Counted from the stretch's first letter, positions 1-6,676 are shown. The stretch is 21,613 nucleotides of DNA from an uncultured Blautia sp. (GCA_900543715.1 UQSX01000047.1:1-21613); one strand, 5' to 3'. The notes: a model not told the origin generated them from the sequence alone. Program-made: numbers and translations.

Positions 1-1359
1 TGGGCTGATCTGCATTCTGTCCAGCCGTACCAGGAGTTTCTGACTGAGTTTCTTCCCGGCCCTCTGTTCATAGCGCAGCCATTCCAGCGTTCTTATTCCA
101 CCATTCAATTCTTTCAGCCGGCAGATTCGGTTCCTGTCTATCCCCAGTGCTCCCTGTGCATCCTTTGCATTTTTGTTGACGCTCCTATAGGATTCTATAT
201 ATTCCATGGCCAGCCTTGTGAGTCCTGCGTAGATCAGATACCCTAAGCCTTTGTCCGGATGAAGAAGATTTTCTATGCGTACACAGTGTTCTTTCTCCTG
301 CTCCAGCATCTTCTCCAAGGGGATATCCATGAGCCTGGTCGATTTTCGCAGCGTCTCAAGGTTCCTGGGGTATACCACTGCACTGCTGTAACGATTTACA
401 TAGTTTGATCTGCACCACCTGGTTTTTCCAGTCTGCTTAAAATTCGCATAATCGTAGTCCCGGACAAAACACATCCCTTTATCTAACTGCCTCCTTCCAA
501 GCTCCCAGAAATTCACCTGTTCTCTCCAGTTTTCCTGAATCCTGTTTACTTTACGGCATTCAAAAAACCGGATTATATAGCCGTCAGGTATCTTCTGGAT
601 CATGGCTGCAGTCTCACTGTCATTAATGGTTTTCTGCTTTTTCCAGGCTTTTGCTGTAACGGTCCTTCCGCACTCCGGACATTCCACCTGTTTGTTATGG
701 ACGGATTTCATCTTTGTCTTTATGGTCTTCCTGCAGGCAGTGCAGTACGCTTTTCCTTTACTGGCATTGTAGAAAATATACTGTTTCTTCCAGAACGCTT
801 CATCCCTTACCCACTGGCCAAAATCCGCCGGCGTCTCTGTCACCTGATTCATGACTTGATCAATCTCCTGGATCTCTTTGCGGTGCATTGTCGTTGTCTG
901 CCAATCGTCTATTACTCCGGATACGGATCGTCGTATCCCCAGTTCGTCGCAGCCCAGGTATTTCAAGATCATCTTTTCTTCATCATCTGTGATCCAGAAA
1001 GGCTGTCCATAACTCTTTTTATGTTCATAAATTCTAATCGGTATATTTCCGATCTTTGCTCTGCTCCATTTCTTCTCTTTCGGCAGATAGGTGATATATT
1101 TGTTTTCTTTGTCTGACAGGAAGACTATGAACGCTGGCTCCTCATCCAGTATCCGGATGTCTTCCCCCCGATAGATCTCTACTTTCAGGATCCCTTTCTG
1201 CAGGCTGGCCCGGAGATAGCTGTGGTATTTATAATATCTATATATCCCTCGCCAGTTTCCTTCTTCGCCTCGTTCTTCTCCCCGGTCCTTATAAGCAGTC
1301 TCCTTGATCTCATCCGTTATCCCAAGGTCCTCCATCTCCAATAAGTCTCTGCGTCTCAT
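1..1359 (-). CDS. PcfJ-like protein (partial, runs off the left edge)
   Basis: The open frame starts at ATG 1359-1357 and stays open for 453 codons to the edge, so the C-terminus is missing. The protein has a four-cysteine zinc-ribbon-like motif (C207, C210, C228, C231) in the context CTAC...CPECGRT, followed by a basic aromatic-rich region, as in the PcfJ-like family of Firmicutes phages and conjugative elements. The family's molecular role is not established; its members sit beside PcfK-like genes, as here. Start and upstream stop overlap as ATGA (1356-1359), which suggests translational coupling to the PcfK-like gene. Family assignment is by recall of the sequence pattern. Confidence 0.8.
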   Translation of the reverse strand, partial: MRRRDLLEMEDLGITDEIKETAYKDRGEERGEEGNWRGIYRYYKYHSYLRASLQKGILKVEIYRGEDIRILDEEPAFIVFLSDKENKYITYLPKEKKWSRAKIGNIPIRIYEHKKSYGQPFWITDDEEKMILKYLGCDELGIRRSVSGVIDDWQTTTMHRKEIQEIDQVMNQVTETPADFGQWVRDEAFWKKQYIFYNASKGKAYCTACRKTIKTKMKSVHNKQVECPECGRTVTAKAWKKQKTINDSETAAMIQKIPDGYIIRFFECRKVNRIQENWREQVNFWELGRRQLDKGMCFVRDYDYANFKQTGKTRWCRSNYVNRYSSAVVYPRNLETLRKSTRLMDIPLEKMLEQEKEHCVRIENLLHPDKGLGYLIYAGLTRLAMEYIESYRSVNKNAKDAQGALGIDRNRICRLKELNGGIRTLEWLRYEQRAGKKLSQKLLVRLDRMQISP

Positions 1360-1850
1360 TTTTTCCTGCCTCCCAGATAATACTCTGTGATGATTTTCTT
1401 TGCTCTTGCCATGCCAGGGATTCCCAATGTGACTTTACCTGCAGAAACGCCTGCTGCCTTTATAATGTCTTTATCTATTGCCTGCTGGTGTTTGAAGGAC
1501 CAGGACAGCAGGGCCGCAATGCAGCCTTTCAGACTCTTGCCTTTCTTACGGACCTGTCTGGCTAAAAGCTCATTCTCCATGCACTGGCCACGAAGGTATT
1601 CCACCCAGTCTTCCATGATCTCTTTCGGTTTCAGCTCTGCCACTTCCATATCGATTTTTCCCAGTGCGGCAGTCAGCGGGTCACAGAGCACCGGGATATC
1701 TCCCTGCAGATACATCTCAACAAAATCACCCGGAATCCCGTTTTCACTGGCCATTGCTTTCAGGCTTTCTGTATCACCTTCATTGAACAGATTTTCCGTC
1801 AGTTCGTTTATTTCTTCATATGAGTCAAATTCTCCGAATTTTTCAAACAC
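1356..1850 (-). CDS. PcfK-like protein
   Basis: This is a 164-aa acidic protein starting MFEKFGEFDSYEEINE, typical of the PcfK-like family found next to PcfJ-like genes. I place the start at GTG 1850-1848 because a perfect AAGGAGGAG (1865-1857) lies 6 nt upstream. It also leaves a 20-nt gap to the upstream gene ending at 1871. An ATG at 1922 in the same frame would overlap that gene and has no good ribosome site. The C-terminal half (GCIAALLSWSFKHQQ...ARAKKIITEYY) looks helical. PcfK is poorly characterised; the Cas9 inhibitor AcrIIA9 has been described as a PcfK-related protein, but that is not evidence that this member inhibits Cas9. Confidence 0.78.
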   Translation of the reverse strand: MFEKFGEFDSYEEINELTENLFNEGDTESLKAMASENGIPGDFVEMYLQGDIPVLCDPLTAALGKIDMEVAELKPKEIMEDWVEYLRGQCMENELLARQVRKKGKSLKGCIAALLSWSFKHQQAIDKDIIKAAGVSAGKVTLGIPGMARAKKIITEYYLGGRKK

Positions 1851-1870
1851 GTTTTTCTCCTCCTTCAGCT

Positions 1871-2215
1871 TTATCGCTTTCTCAGAAATACGCCTGCTGC
1901 CCGGCAGTTTCCTGGAAGACATGGCCTGCGGTGTCCGGTAATCCCGATATAATTACAGGTCATTCCATTATTCTGGTTTTCTCCTTTGCTGGAGTATCTA
2001 CAGTACCTGCAGTCTGTCATTTTTATCTTCAGGATGTCCCTGTCTGTCTTTTCTCTCCAGCCTCTCCACTGCGGGCAGTCTTCGCATTTCTTTTTGTCCA
2101 GCACCAGGTCTCCTTTTCTCTTGTGGGAGCCAGGGCATTTGCTTATGAGCAAGGTCCTGTCTGGTTCGTGCTTGAGGACGTTCAGGCAGGTCTCCCATTT
2201 TTCTGGTTTTTCCAT
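1871..2215 (-). CDS. Cysteine-rich small phage protein
   Basis: This 114-aa protein has nine cysteines (C10, C27, C44, C47, C69, C72, C87, C99, C104). Two CxxC pairs and a final CLPGNC suggest one or two zinc-binding knuckles. It has no signal peptide or membrane segment. The start at ATG 2215 has AAAGGAGG 5 nt upstream, in the gap after ssb. The function is not recognised. Its position between ssb and pcfK in an early operon suggests a nucleic-acid-associated accessory role, which is inference only. Confidence 0.75.
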   Translation of the reverse strand: MEKPEKWETCLNVLKHEPDRTLLISKCPGSHKRKGDLVLDKKKCEDCPQWRGWREKTDRDILKIKMTDCRYCRYSSKGENQNNGMTCNYIGITGHRRPCLPGNCRAAGVFLRKR

Positions 2216-2226
2216 GGCAGCCTCCT

Positions 2227-2634
2227 TTAGCTAAATGGTAGATCTTCGTCTATCCCATCCGGAATATTCATGAAGCCGTCAGGGTCTGTTTCTGCTGCCG
2301 GTTTGCTTTCTTCTGTCTTCTTCTCGGCAAATTCCTGTTCTTCTACTACAATATCTGTGGTGTAGACCTTTCGGCCTTCCTTGTTGGTATAGCTCCCGGT
2401 CTGGATGCGACCAGTCACCAGGATCTTTATACCCTGGCGGAAGTATTTCTCGGCAAATTCCGCGGCACGTCCAAAGGCTATACAGTTTATGAAATCTGCA
2501 GTAGACTCTCCCTCTCGTTTAAATCTGCGGTCTACGGCCAGGGTATATCTGGCGATTGCTTTTGCATCTTCTCCGGCGGTGTATCTTACCTCCGGATCAC
2601 GGGTCAGACGGCCCATTAAGATTACTTTATTCAT
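2227..2634 (-). CDS. ssb: Single-stranded DNA-binding protein
   Basis: A 135-aa SSB. The OB fold covers residues 1-~105, starting MNKVILMGRLTRDPEVRYT and including INCIAFGRAAEFAEKYFRQG and VTGRIQTGSY. A linker and the acidic tip DEDLPFS follow; this C-terminal peptide recruits replication and repair partners in SSBs. The true start is ATG 2634-2632 with AAAGGTG upstream. A longer in-frame reading back to 2823 has no homology and overlaps the upstream gene. It coats ssDNA, fitting an element that uses an HUH Rep and passes through single-stranded intermediates. Confidence 0.96.
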   Translation of the reverse strand: MNKVILMGRLTRDPEVRYTAGEDAKAIARYTLAVDRRFKREGESTADFINCIAFGRAAEFAEKYFRQGIKILVTGRIQTGSYTNKEGRKVYTTDIVVEEQEFAEKKTEESKPAAETDPDGFMNIPDGIDEDLPFS

Positions 2635-2638
2635 ACAC

Positions 2639-2872
2639 TCACCTTTCCGGCATCTTGTAAATAACTGCCTTTTTACTTGCTGCTGCCTGGATCTCGTCCA
2701 TAATCTCCAGGCAGCGCTCTCTTGTCTCGTACTCTCCGATTTCTTCTTCATACATGCTTTCCATGTATAATTTGTGGTGCTCTTCCTTCCGGGAAGTTTC
2801 TTTTCCATACCGGACGCCGCCAAAGTTCTCTAAACCGAACAATTTTTCCTTGTCTTGGCTTCTGATCAGCAT
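2639..2872 (-). CDS. Small conserved phage protein (MLIRSQ... family)
   Basis: A 77-aa protein beginning MLIRSQDKEKLFGLENFGG, a pattern I recognise from many small early proteins of Firmicutes prophages, usually of unknown function. The C-terminal half (RERCLEIMDEIQAAAS) is predicted helical. The ribosome site GGAGGG lies just upstream of ATG 2872. Its stop is 4 nt before the ssb start, so it is probably co-translated with ssb. Confidence 0.75.
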   Translation of the reverse strand: MLIRSQDKEKLFGLENFGGVRYGKETSRKEEHHKLYMESMYEEEIGEYETRERCLEIMDEIQAAASKKAVIYKMPER

Positions 2873-2922
2873 TTTCCCTCCACCGCCTTTCTATTCTTTA
2901 TTTATCAGTGTCTTCCGGTGTC

Positions 2923-2945
2923 TATCCACAAGAAATCTGTGGAAA
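2923..2945. repeat. Inverted repeat resembling paired DnaA boxes
   Basis: TATCCACA (2923-2930) and TGTGGAAA (2938-2945) form a near-perfect inverted pair around a 7-nt spacer. The left half, CTATCCACA, differs by one base from the DnaA-box consensus TTATCCACA. It lies in the 149-nt gap between the MLIRSQ gene and the frameshifted HNH-like gene. Could be a DnaA site or an unrelated operator. Confidence 0.35.
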
Positions 2946-2970
2946 GTGGGGATTCTATCCCACTTTTTTT
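2943..2970 (+). terminator. Intrinsic terminator-like hairpin, rightward
   Basis: AAAGTGGG (2943-2950) and CCCACTTT (2959-2966) form an 8-bp stem, with a T7 run (2964-2970) on the + strand. No rightward gene precedes it. It may protect the leftward operon from antisense transcription, or act as an RNA hairpin in the leftward message. Confidence 0.5.
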
Positions 2971-3021
2971 CATGGTTTTCTCAGAAATCAGCTTTCAAAA
3001 GTTCCCTCCGATTCAGTAAAA

Positions 3022-3364
3022 TCAAGGCCTTTTGAATCCCCCACCTATGTAAGATTTCCCGATGATCCGGACAAAATCTTCTCGGGTATGCGTCTTCTCG
3101 TATTCCTGCTGGCAGAGTTTCTTTAGAATCAGGTCGTTTTCCCCGATTCTGGTGTACAGCCTCTTTTCCTTCCCGGTGGTGATGAATACATAGGTTTACT
3201 TTGAATCCATGGATCTCGCTATTTCTTCGGTTGGATCCGAAATAAATGTGATGGTCCTCTACCAGCTTTTCCCGGTAGTCTCCTTCCAGGAGCATGCAGA
3301 GGTAACACTGCTTGCAGCTTTGGTCCTGAAGGATACTCTTTTGTTTTTTTACTCTCTTTTTCAT
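3022..3364 (-). pseudogene. HNH/treble-clef zinc-finger phage protein, frameshifted
   Basis: The first ~75 residues contain CYLCMLLEG, EDHHIYFGSNRRNSE and LCIHHHREGKEAVHQN, the pattern of small HNH-like or recombination zinc-finger proteins of phages. At the G4 run (plus-strand C4, 3141-3144) the frame breaks. Removing one base gives a natural family tail (NDLILKKLCQQEYEKTHTRE...) ending at TGA 3024-3022, total 113 aa. Read as is, the frame runs on to 2981 with non-family sequence. A -1 programmed slip would hit a stop at once, so a simple one-base insertion is the likely cause (mutation or base-calling error). Start ATG 3364 overlaps the upstream stop as ATGA. Confidence 0.78.
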
Positions 3365-3672
3365 ACCCAGCTCTCCACAATGACCGGATCATCATACCTT
3401 GCCCTCGGGAAACAAGCGGAGTATCCGCTGGCTTTAATGTCTTCCCGGCACTCTTCCAGGGTATTTCTCAGTATGGCCACATCTGTTGGCCTTCCGGTCT
3501 TTCCATCAAAGATGCGGACCACATAATTATCTGGATAGTCCTTTGGTTTCTGATAGATCACTGCCATTGGCAGTATTTCTGTCGTGTCCGCCTCCTTTAG
3601 CGTTTTCAGTATCTTCGTTCCTGCCCTCCATTTTCGTGCTTCTCTTAGCTCTCTCATCTTCTTTACTTCCAT
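3361..3672 (-). CDS. Hypothetical phage early protein
   Basis: A 103-aa protein. The core MAVIYQKPKDYPDNYVVRIF followed by DDPVIVESWV at the C-terminus matches a common uncharacterised phage protein pattern. The start at ATG 3672 has GGAGG 6 nt upstream, but this places 146 nt inside the end of the RNase H-like gene. A start at Met36 (MAVIYQ...) is possible but lacks a clear ribosome site. It ends in ATGA overlap with the next gene. Confidence 0.7.
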   Translation of the reverse strand: MEVKKMRELREARKWRAGTKILKTLKEADTTEILPMAVIYQKPKDYPDNYVVRIFDGKTGRPTDVAILRNTLEECREDIKASGYSACFPRARYDDPVIVESWV

Positions 3673-4087
3673 TCCTGTCCTCCATTTCCGTAAGGAGCCA
3701 TCCGGAATAGCTGTGCTTTCCGATCTGGATGCTTACTTTGTGTTCTTTTATCTTCTCCCAGACAGTCTGCCATTCTTCCTGATTCATCACTGGCCGGCCA
3801 TTTGAGGTAAAATCATGCTCTGCCCATATCTGCAGTCTGTCCCGAATCATGTTCAGGACGAAGCGGTTGCTGCCACAGATTAGAAGCTCACAGGGTTCCT
3901 TCATGTGGCCCAGGGCTTCTGCAATCGTCAGGAGATATTCCTGGTTATAGGTCCCGGAGCCTTTTCGGAAGGCCTGTCCGGTTACCGGAAGACCGTGAGT
4001 AATATATTCCAGGACGTATCCGGATAGGCGGGACTTCTTGCCTATGTAGGTACTGCTGCACTCTATGTATAAAGTCACTTTCCGCAT
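3527..4087 (-). CDS. RNase H-like phage protein with a read-through tail
   Basis: Residues 1-~137 (MRKVTLYIECSSTYIG... to HSYSGWLLTEM) resemble the RNase H-fold proteins found in Firmicutes phage early regions. The beta strand VTLYIE, the helix around TIAEALGHM, the strand CELLICGSNRFV and a late His (HSY) follow the fold. Several acidic catalytic positions of true RNase HI are not obvious: the usual Asp of strand 1 is Glu, and the strand-4 motif reads CGSNRF instead of TDS. It may therefore be inactive or divergent. The last ~50 residues are low-complexity and coincide with the out-of-frame start of the next gene, so an ancestral stop near residue 138 was probably lost. AAAGGAGG lies ahead of ATG 4087. 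Confidence 0.7.
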   Translation of the reverse strand: MRKVTLYIECSSTYIGKKSRLSGYVLEYITHGLPVTGQAFRKGSGTYNQEYLLTIAEALGHMKEPCELLICGSNRFVLNMIRDRLQIWAEHDFTSNGRPVMNQEEWQTVWEKIKEHKVSIQIGKHSYSGWLLTEMEDRNGSKEDERAKRSTKMEGRNEDTENAKGGGHDRNTANGSDLSETKGLSR

Positions 4088-4088
4088 T

Positions 4089-4862
4089 TTATCCGCCCTC
4101 CTTTCGCTTTGTGAGCCGGATCATGGTGTACCTCCGGTACTTAAATCCGGTCACGGGGTTTATTCCTTCCACGATCTTTGCTATGTAATACCCTTTCTTC
4201 GGTTTTGGCTCTGGTTTCCACCTCAGGAGCTTGTCCACTTTCGGCTCTGGAAGGGGCATATTCCTGGATATGTTGTAGTTGGCCTCCCGGATCCGGGGCT
4301 TGGTCGGTGTTCCGTCTGCTTTGGAAAATTCTGTATGTTCATCCTTTGTGATGTAATTGGCCAGCTTTGTGAAGTCCTCATCATAGATCTTGTCGCTTAA
4401 CCGGATCTCCGTGGTATAGGTCCCGCCATGGCCCCAGGCCTTTTTCAGTATGCTGGCCGTGTCTCCGATCTCATTGATGATCAGATGGATGTGCCAGGCC
4501 CCTTTTGTTCCCCTTTCGATATTCCGAATCCAGAAAAGCTCATAGTTTCTTTTCCGGTACTCTTCCCGGACTTTCCGAATAGCCTTCTGGAAGTCTTTTA
4601 ATGCCGCCTGCATATTATCTGGCCGCCTACTTTTCTCATATGTCCAGGTGGCGAAGCAATCTCCCGGAGTGAAATACTGCAGGAGCCTTAGTCTTGTCCG
4701 TCTGGCTTTCTGGGAAGCATTATTTTTCCGAATGTCCTCCTTGGTAAGCTTTTTCTTTTTCTGCCTCTTTTCCCCAGGGGCTCCATAATTTCCATCATGA
4801 TATTCCTCTACATCTATGATGTCTCCCTGCCTTAATTTGGTTGTTTTTCTCTTTACTGGCAT
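4089..4862 (-). CDS. HUH rolling-circle replication initiator (Rep)
   Basis: A 257-aa protein with all three HUH Rep motifs. Motif I is FATWTYEK (residues 70-77). Motif II is WHIHLIIN, with metal-binding H124 and H126. Motif III is NYITKDE, with candidate catalytic Y170 and K173 in a YxxK pattern, as in single-tyrosine Reps. The basic N-terminus (residues 31-60) probably contacts DNA. Such enzymes nick an origin, bond to the 5' phosphate and start rolling-circle replication. A repeat/hairpin region directly upstream is a candidate origin. The gene is followed after 1 nt by the RNase H-like gene. Ribosome site is weak (AGGA ~10 nt upstream of ATG 4862). Confidence 0.9.
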   Translation of the reverse strand: MPVKRKTTKLRQGDIIDVEEYHDGNYGAPGEKRQKKKKLTKEDIRKNNASQKARRTRLRLLQYFTPGDCFATWTYEKSRRPDNMQAALKDFQKAIRKVREEYRKRNYELFWIRNIERGTKGAWHIHLIINEIGDTASILKKAWGHGGTYTTEIRLSDKIYDEDFTKLANYITKDEHTEFSKADGTPTKPRIREANYNISRNMPLPEPKVDKLLRWKPEPKPKKGYYIAKIVEGINPVTGFKYRRYTMIRLTKRKEGG

Positions 4863-4929
4863 AGCTTTTATGTCCTATCTTTAATATCTTTATCAAGTAT
4901 TAAAAGGGCGGTTTGCCCTTCCCTTTTCC

Positions 4930-4973
4930 GGCCATATATGCTATACTTTTCTTGTGATTGAGGGCCATATATG
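4930..4973. repeat. Twin GGCCATATATG repeats upstream of rep
   Basis: GGCCATATATG occurs at 4930-4940 and again at 4963-4973, spaced 33 bp start to start (about three helical turns). Each contains the palindrome CATATATG. The pair lies just upstream of the HUH Rep gene and beside a perfect hairpin, as expected for Rep binding sites (iterons) or an operator. Confidence 0.5.
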
Positions 4974-4977
4974 GCTT

Positions 4978-5014
4978 GTCCGGAGACTTCCCATCTCCGG
5001 ACTTTTATTTTTTA
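4978..5014 (+). other. Perfect 9-bp hairpin, candidate Rep nick site or terminator
   Basis: GTCCGGAGA (4978-4986) and TCTCCGGAC (4994-5002) pair perfectly around the 7-nt loop CTTCCCA. The + strand continues with a T-rich tract, so it could be a rightward intrinsic terminator, but no rightward gene precedes it. Its position next to repeats upstream of rep makes a double-strand-origin hairpin a real alternative. Confidence 0.45.
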
Positions 5015-5220
5015 TGTATGAATGGCATTTCAAGGTTCCCGGTGCGATCCCGCTGTCGATATCCCATAAAGTCGTTCTTCCCGCCGTGGGAGCCATAGAA
5101 CTGGTCTATGGTATGGAAACTCTCCAAGGATAAGGAAGTGATCCCGTATCGGTCCTTAATCTCTTCGATCTGTGCGAATACCGGGATCAGTTCCTGACTT
5201 AAACTGGCAAATTCTCCCAT
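5005..5220 (-). CDS. Small hypothetical protein
   Basis: A 71-aa protein beginning MGEFASLSQELIPVFAQIEE, soluble, helical at the N-terminus. AAGGAG lies 8 nt before ATG 5220. Its 3' end runs into the hairpin region upstream of rep. It shows no recognised motif. Confidence 0.6.
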   Translation of the reverse strand: MGEFASLSQELIPVFAQIEEIKDRYGITSLSLESFHTIDQFYGSHGGKNDFMGYRQRDRTGNLEMPFIHKK

Positions 5221-5267
5221 TGCTTTTTCTCCTTGCTTGCCCTATAATAGGGACGTGATATATTATT

Positions 5268-5486
5268 TCAGTTGCTCGCTCGGGTTCCCGCCCGGCGGGC
5301 TTCTTTTTTCTTTCGGATTCTTTCTTCCCAGTCCCTGGCTGTCTCAATACAGGCAATCAGGATTCCAAAGACCACCAGCCAGGAAAATATTTGCAAAGCC
5401 ATTGGCTCACCGGTTGGCATGTCAAAGACTGTATTAAACAGTACCGCTGTTCCCAACAGGGCCTCTGTTATGGTTGTCCGGTGCAA
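5268..5486 (-). CDS. Small single-pass membrane protein
   Basis: A 72-aa protein from a TTG start (5486-5484) with AAGGAGGG 7 nt upstream. The hydrophobic stretch ALQIFSWLVVFGILIACIET (~residues 30-49) is one transmembrane helix, with a second weaker hydrophobic segment near the N-terminus, and is followed by a very basic tail (RKKKEARRAG). Unknown function; such proteins are common in phage early operons. Confidence 0.6.
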   Translation of the reverse strand: MHRTTITEALLGTAVLFNTVFDMPTGEPMALQIFSWLVVFGILIACIETARDWEERIRKKKEARRAGTRASN

Positions 5487-5508
5487 TGCTTGTCCCTCCT
5501 TTCCCGCC

Positions 5509-5661
5509 CTAGGCGGTCTTTTTCTTTAGAGTAGTTTCAAACCCTACTGTTCTTCCGGCCCGGCAGATTGTTTCAGCTACAATTTTTGCCACTATATCTT
5601 CCGGAAGCTGATCCTGATTCACCCATTTTCCGTCTACTTTTATTTCGCTGATTATTTGCAT
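5509..5661 (-). CDS. 50-aa hypothetical protein, first gene of the leftward operon
   Basis: A short gene reading MQIISEIKVDGKWVNQDQLP..., 50 aa. AGAGGTGA lies just upstream of ATG 5661. Its stop (5509-5511) is directly beside the ribosome site of the next gene. Starting with a beta-like segment IISEIKVDGKWV, it resembles small phage proteins of unknown function. Compact spacing supports it being a real gene. Confidence 0.65.
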   Translation of the reverse strand: MQIISEIKVDGKWVNQDQLPEDIVAKIVAETICRAGRTVGFETTLKKKTA

Positions 5662-5729
5662 TGAATCACCTCTGTTTTAAGGTATGTATTGTAAGTTGTC
5701 CTTGTTACACTGTATGGGGGTCTTCCATA

Positions 5730-5757
5730 TTGTGTTTTGCTGGTAATTTGGTATAAT
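5730..5757 (+). promoter_or_regulatory. Promoter of cargo gene 1
   Basis: TTGTGT (5730-5735), 16-bp spacer, TATAAT (5752-5757), 67 bp before the ATG at 5824. The -10 is perfect; the -35 is moderate. Confidence 0.55.
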
Positions 5758-5823
5758 TTTCCTATCAACTACTACAATTGCAAGATTCTGCCAGATTAAT
5801 TTAGAGTTCATAAGGAGATTGTT

Positions 5824-6286
5824 ATGCAAAACATTTTAAACATAATTTCTGTTGTTGCCTTTATTATGTCAACTATTAGCTGGATTTTAGCCATCTTTAA
5901 TAACAGCATTAAATTGTCGCTAGAAGTATGGGATTATGCGCAAAGATTTAACGTTGTCCAGTTATACATATACTTTCAAAACAATTCAGGTAAATATCTC
6001 ACTATTACCGGTGTGTCTATCATAGAGAATCAAATAAAAAGGCCCTGTAAGCTTATTCCCAGCACTATCCGCACCAAAAACAATAAGCCTTTTATTGAAA
6101 CTCCTTATCTTCCTGTGAATCTTTCACCTCATCAAGGAGTTTTGTTTTGCTTTTGAATTTTTAAATTGTTCAGATATTGCATTAAGTCCTGGTAAAAATC
6201 TTGCTCTTGAAATTTATACCAATCGGAAGGCGTTAAAGAGATCTGTAATTCTCGGCAATAAGGATCATATTCTGAATCTAAGATAG
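5824..6286 (+). pseudogene. Cargo gene 1: membrane-anchored phage/ICE protein, frameshifted
   Basis: The N-terminus has one transmembrane helix (residues ~5-27, IISVVAFIMSTISWILAIF). A beta-rich domain follows, of a family I recognise from Firmicutes prophages and ICEs (unknown function; ...PVNLS..G... then ...EIYTNR...). The frame stops at 6156. Removing one T from the T4 run 6145-6148 gives the missing family tail (AFEFLNCSDIALSPGKN, then LEIYTNRKALKRS), ending at TAG 6284-6286, 153 aa in total. AAGGAG precedes ATG 5824. It runs opposite to the flanking early genes and has its own promoter and terminator. A one-base insertion or base-calling error is likely. Confidence 0.72.
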
Positions 6287-6328
6287 AAACTCCTGCATAC
6301 CATTCTGATATACTATAAACTTCATCTG

Positions 6329-6379
6329 TATCAGGAGGAAAAAATACTCCTGTACATCCTCCTGATATATTCTTTTTTT
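6329..6379 (+). terminator. Terminator of cargo gene 1
   Basis: TATCAGGAGGA (6329-6339) and TCCTCCTGATA (6357-6367) form a perfect 11-bp stem, followed by a T-rich tract to 6379. It lies 43 nt after the repaired end of the gene, supporting the idea that the true reading frame continues to 6286. Confidence 0.8.
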
Positions 6380-6441
6380 GCACCTGCATTCCATTTTTTT
6401 TCTTTTTTAAACGCCTTTTCTAAAATTTTGCGTATAAACAT
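6331..6441 (-). pseudogene. Remnant of a second DUF2829-like gene start
   Basis: From ATG 6441 the DNA around the ribosome site and first codons (GATGTAACGAATGTTTATAC) closely matches the start of the DUF2829-like gene at 7545 (GGTGTAATAAATGTTTATAC). The peptide starts MFIRKILEKAF against MFIHEAVRKAI. After ~20 codons the likeness is lost, and the frame ends in the terminator of cargo gene 1. It looks like a paralogous gene cut off by the cargo insertion. Confidence 0.45.
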
Positions 6442-6464
6442 TCGTTACATCACTTCCTTTTTTC

Positions 6465-6644
6465 CTAGTTTAGGGGCTTTTTGTATTGTTCTTTCATGCA
6501 TTCGCTTTTTGCAAAATCATTTTCTTTCTCAATTTCTCTGGCGAATGTATCAGCAATTATTTTTGCTTCTGTTCTTGTAATTTTCTTTTCTTCCAGAATG
6601 CTCCTTAATTCATCTATAATTGAGAGGAGTTGCGCTCTCTCCAC
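6465..6644 (-). CDS. 59-aa helical small protein
   Basis: Starts at GTG 6644-6642 (MERAQLLSIIDELRSILEEK...) with AAGGAGGTGG upstream, 59 aa, highly charged and almost certainly alpha-helical. It is a leftward gene fitting the early-operon strand, between the remnant at 6331-6441 and a conserved 27-bp repeat. The function is not recognised; similar small helical proteins occur beside XRE genes in prophages. Confidence 0.6.
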   Translation of the reverse strand: MERAQLLSIIDELRSILEEKKITRTEAKIIADTFAREIEKENDFAKSECMKEQYKKPLN

Positions 6645-6649
6645 CTGAT

Positions 6650-6676
6650 ACCACCTCCTTCTGCTGCCCTTTATCT
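6650..6676. repeat. 27-bp repeat, copy 1
   Basis: The 27-bp stretch 6650-6676 matches 7553-7579 at 26 of 27 positions. Read leftward it encodes the end of an XRE-type protein (DKGxQKEVV) plus an AAGGAGG ribosome site. It marks a duplicated gene junction. Confidence 0.8.

Noticed and set aside
1851..1922. Longer N-terminus of the PcfK-like protein from ATG 1922
   Set aside because: It overlaps the upstream gene, lacks a ribosome site, and the family start with an ideal AAGGAGGAG is at GTG 1850.
697..2770. Rightward open frames at 697-1116, 1387-1941, 1820-2230, 1986-2234 and 2405-2770
   Set aside because: All are antisense to well-supported leftward genes (PcfJ, PcfK, Cys-rich protein, SSB), with no ribosome sites and low-complexity content.
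2635..2823. N-terminal extension of SSB
   Set aside because: Normal SSBs start at MNKVILMGR; the extension overlaps the upstream small gene in another frame.
5156..5356. Leftward 66-aa frame between the two small genes
   Set aside because: It overlaps both the 5005-5220 and 5268-5486 genes, which have good ribosome sites; its content is Arg/Lys/Glu-rich out-of-frame sequence.
6132..6389. Leftward 85-aa open frame opposite cargo gene 1
   Set aside because: It runs through the perfect terminator of the rightward gene and is antisense to the restored, family-like C-terminus of that gene. It has no ribosome site. Its composition is plausible, so some doubt remains.
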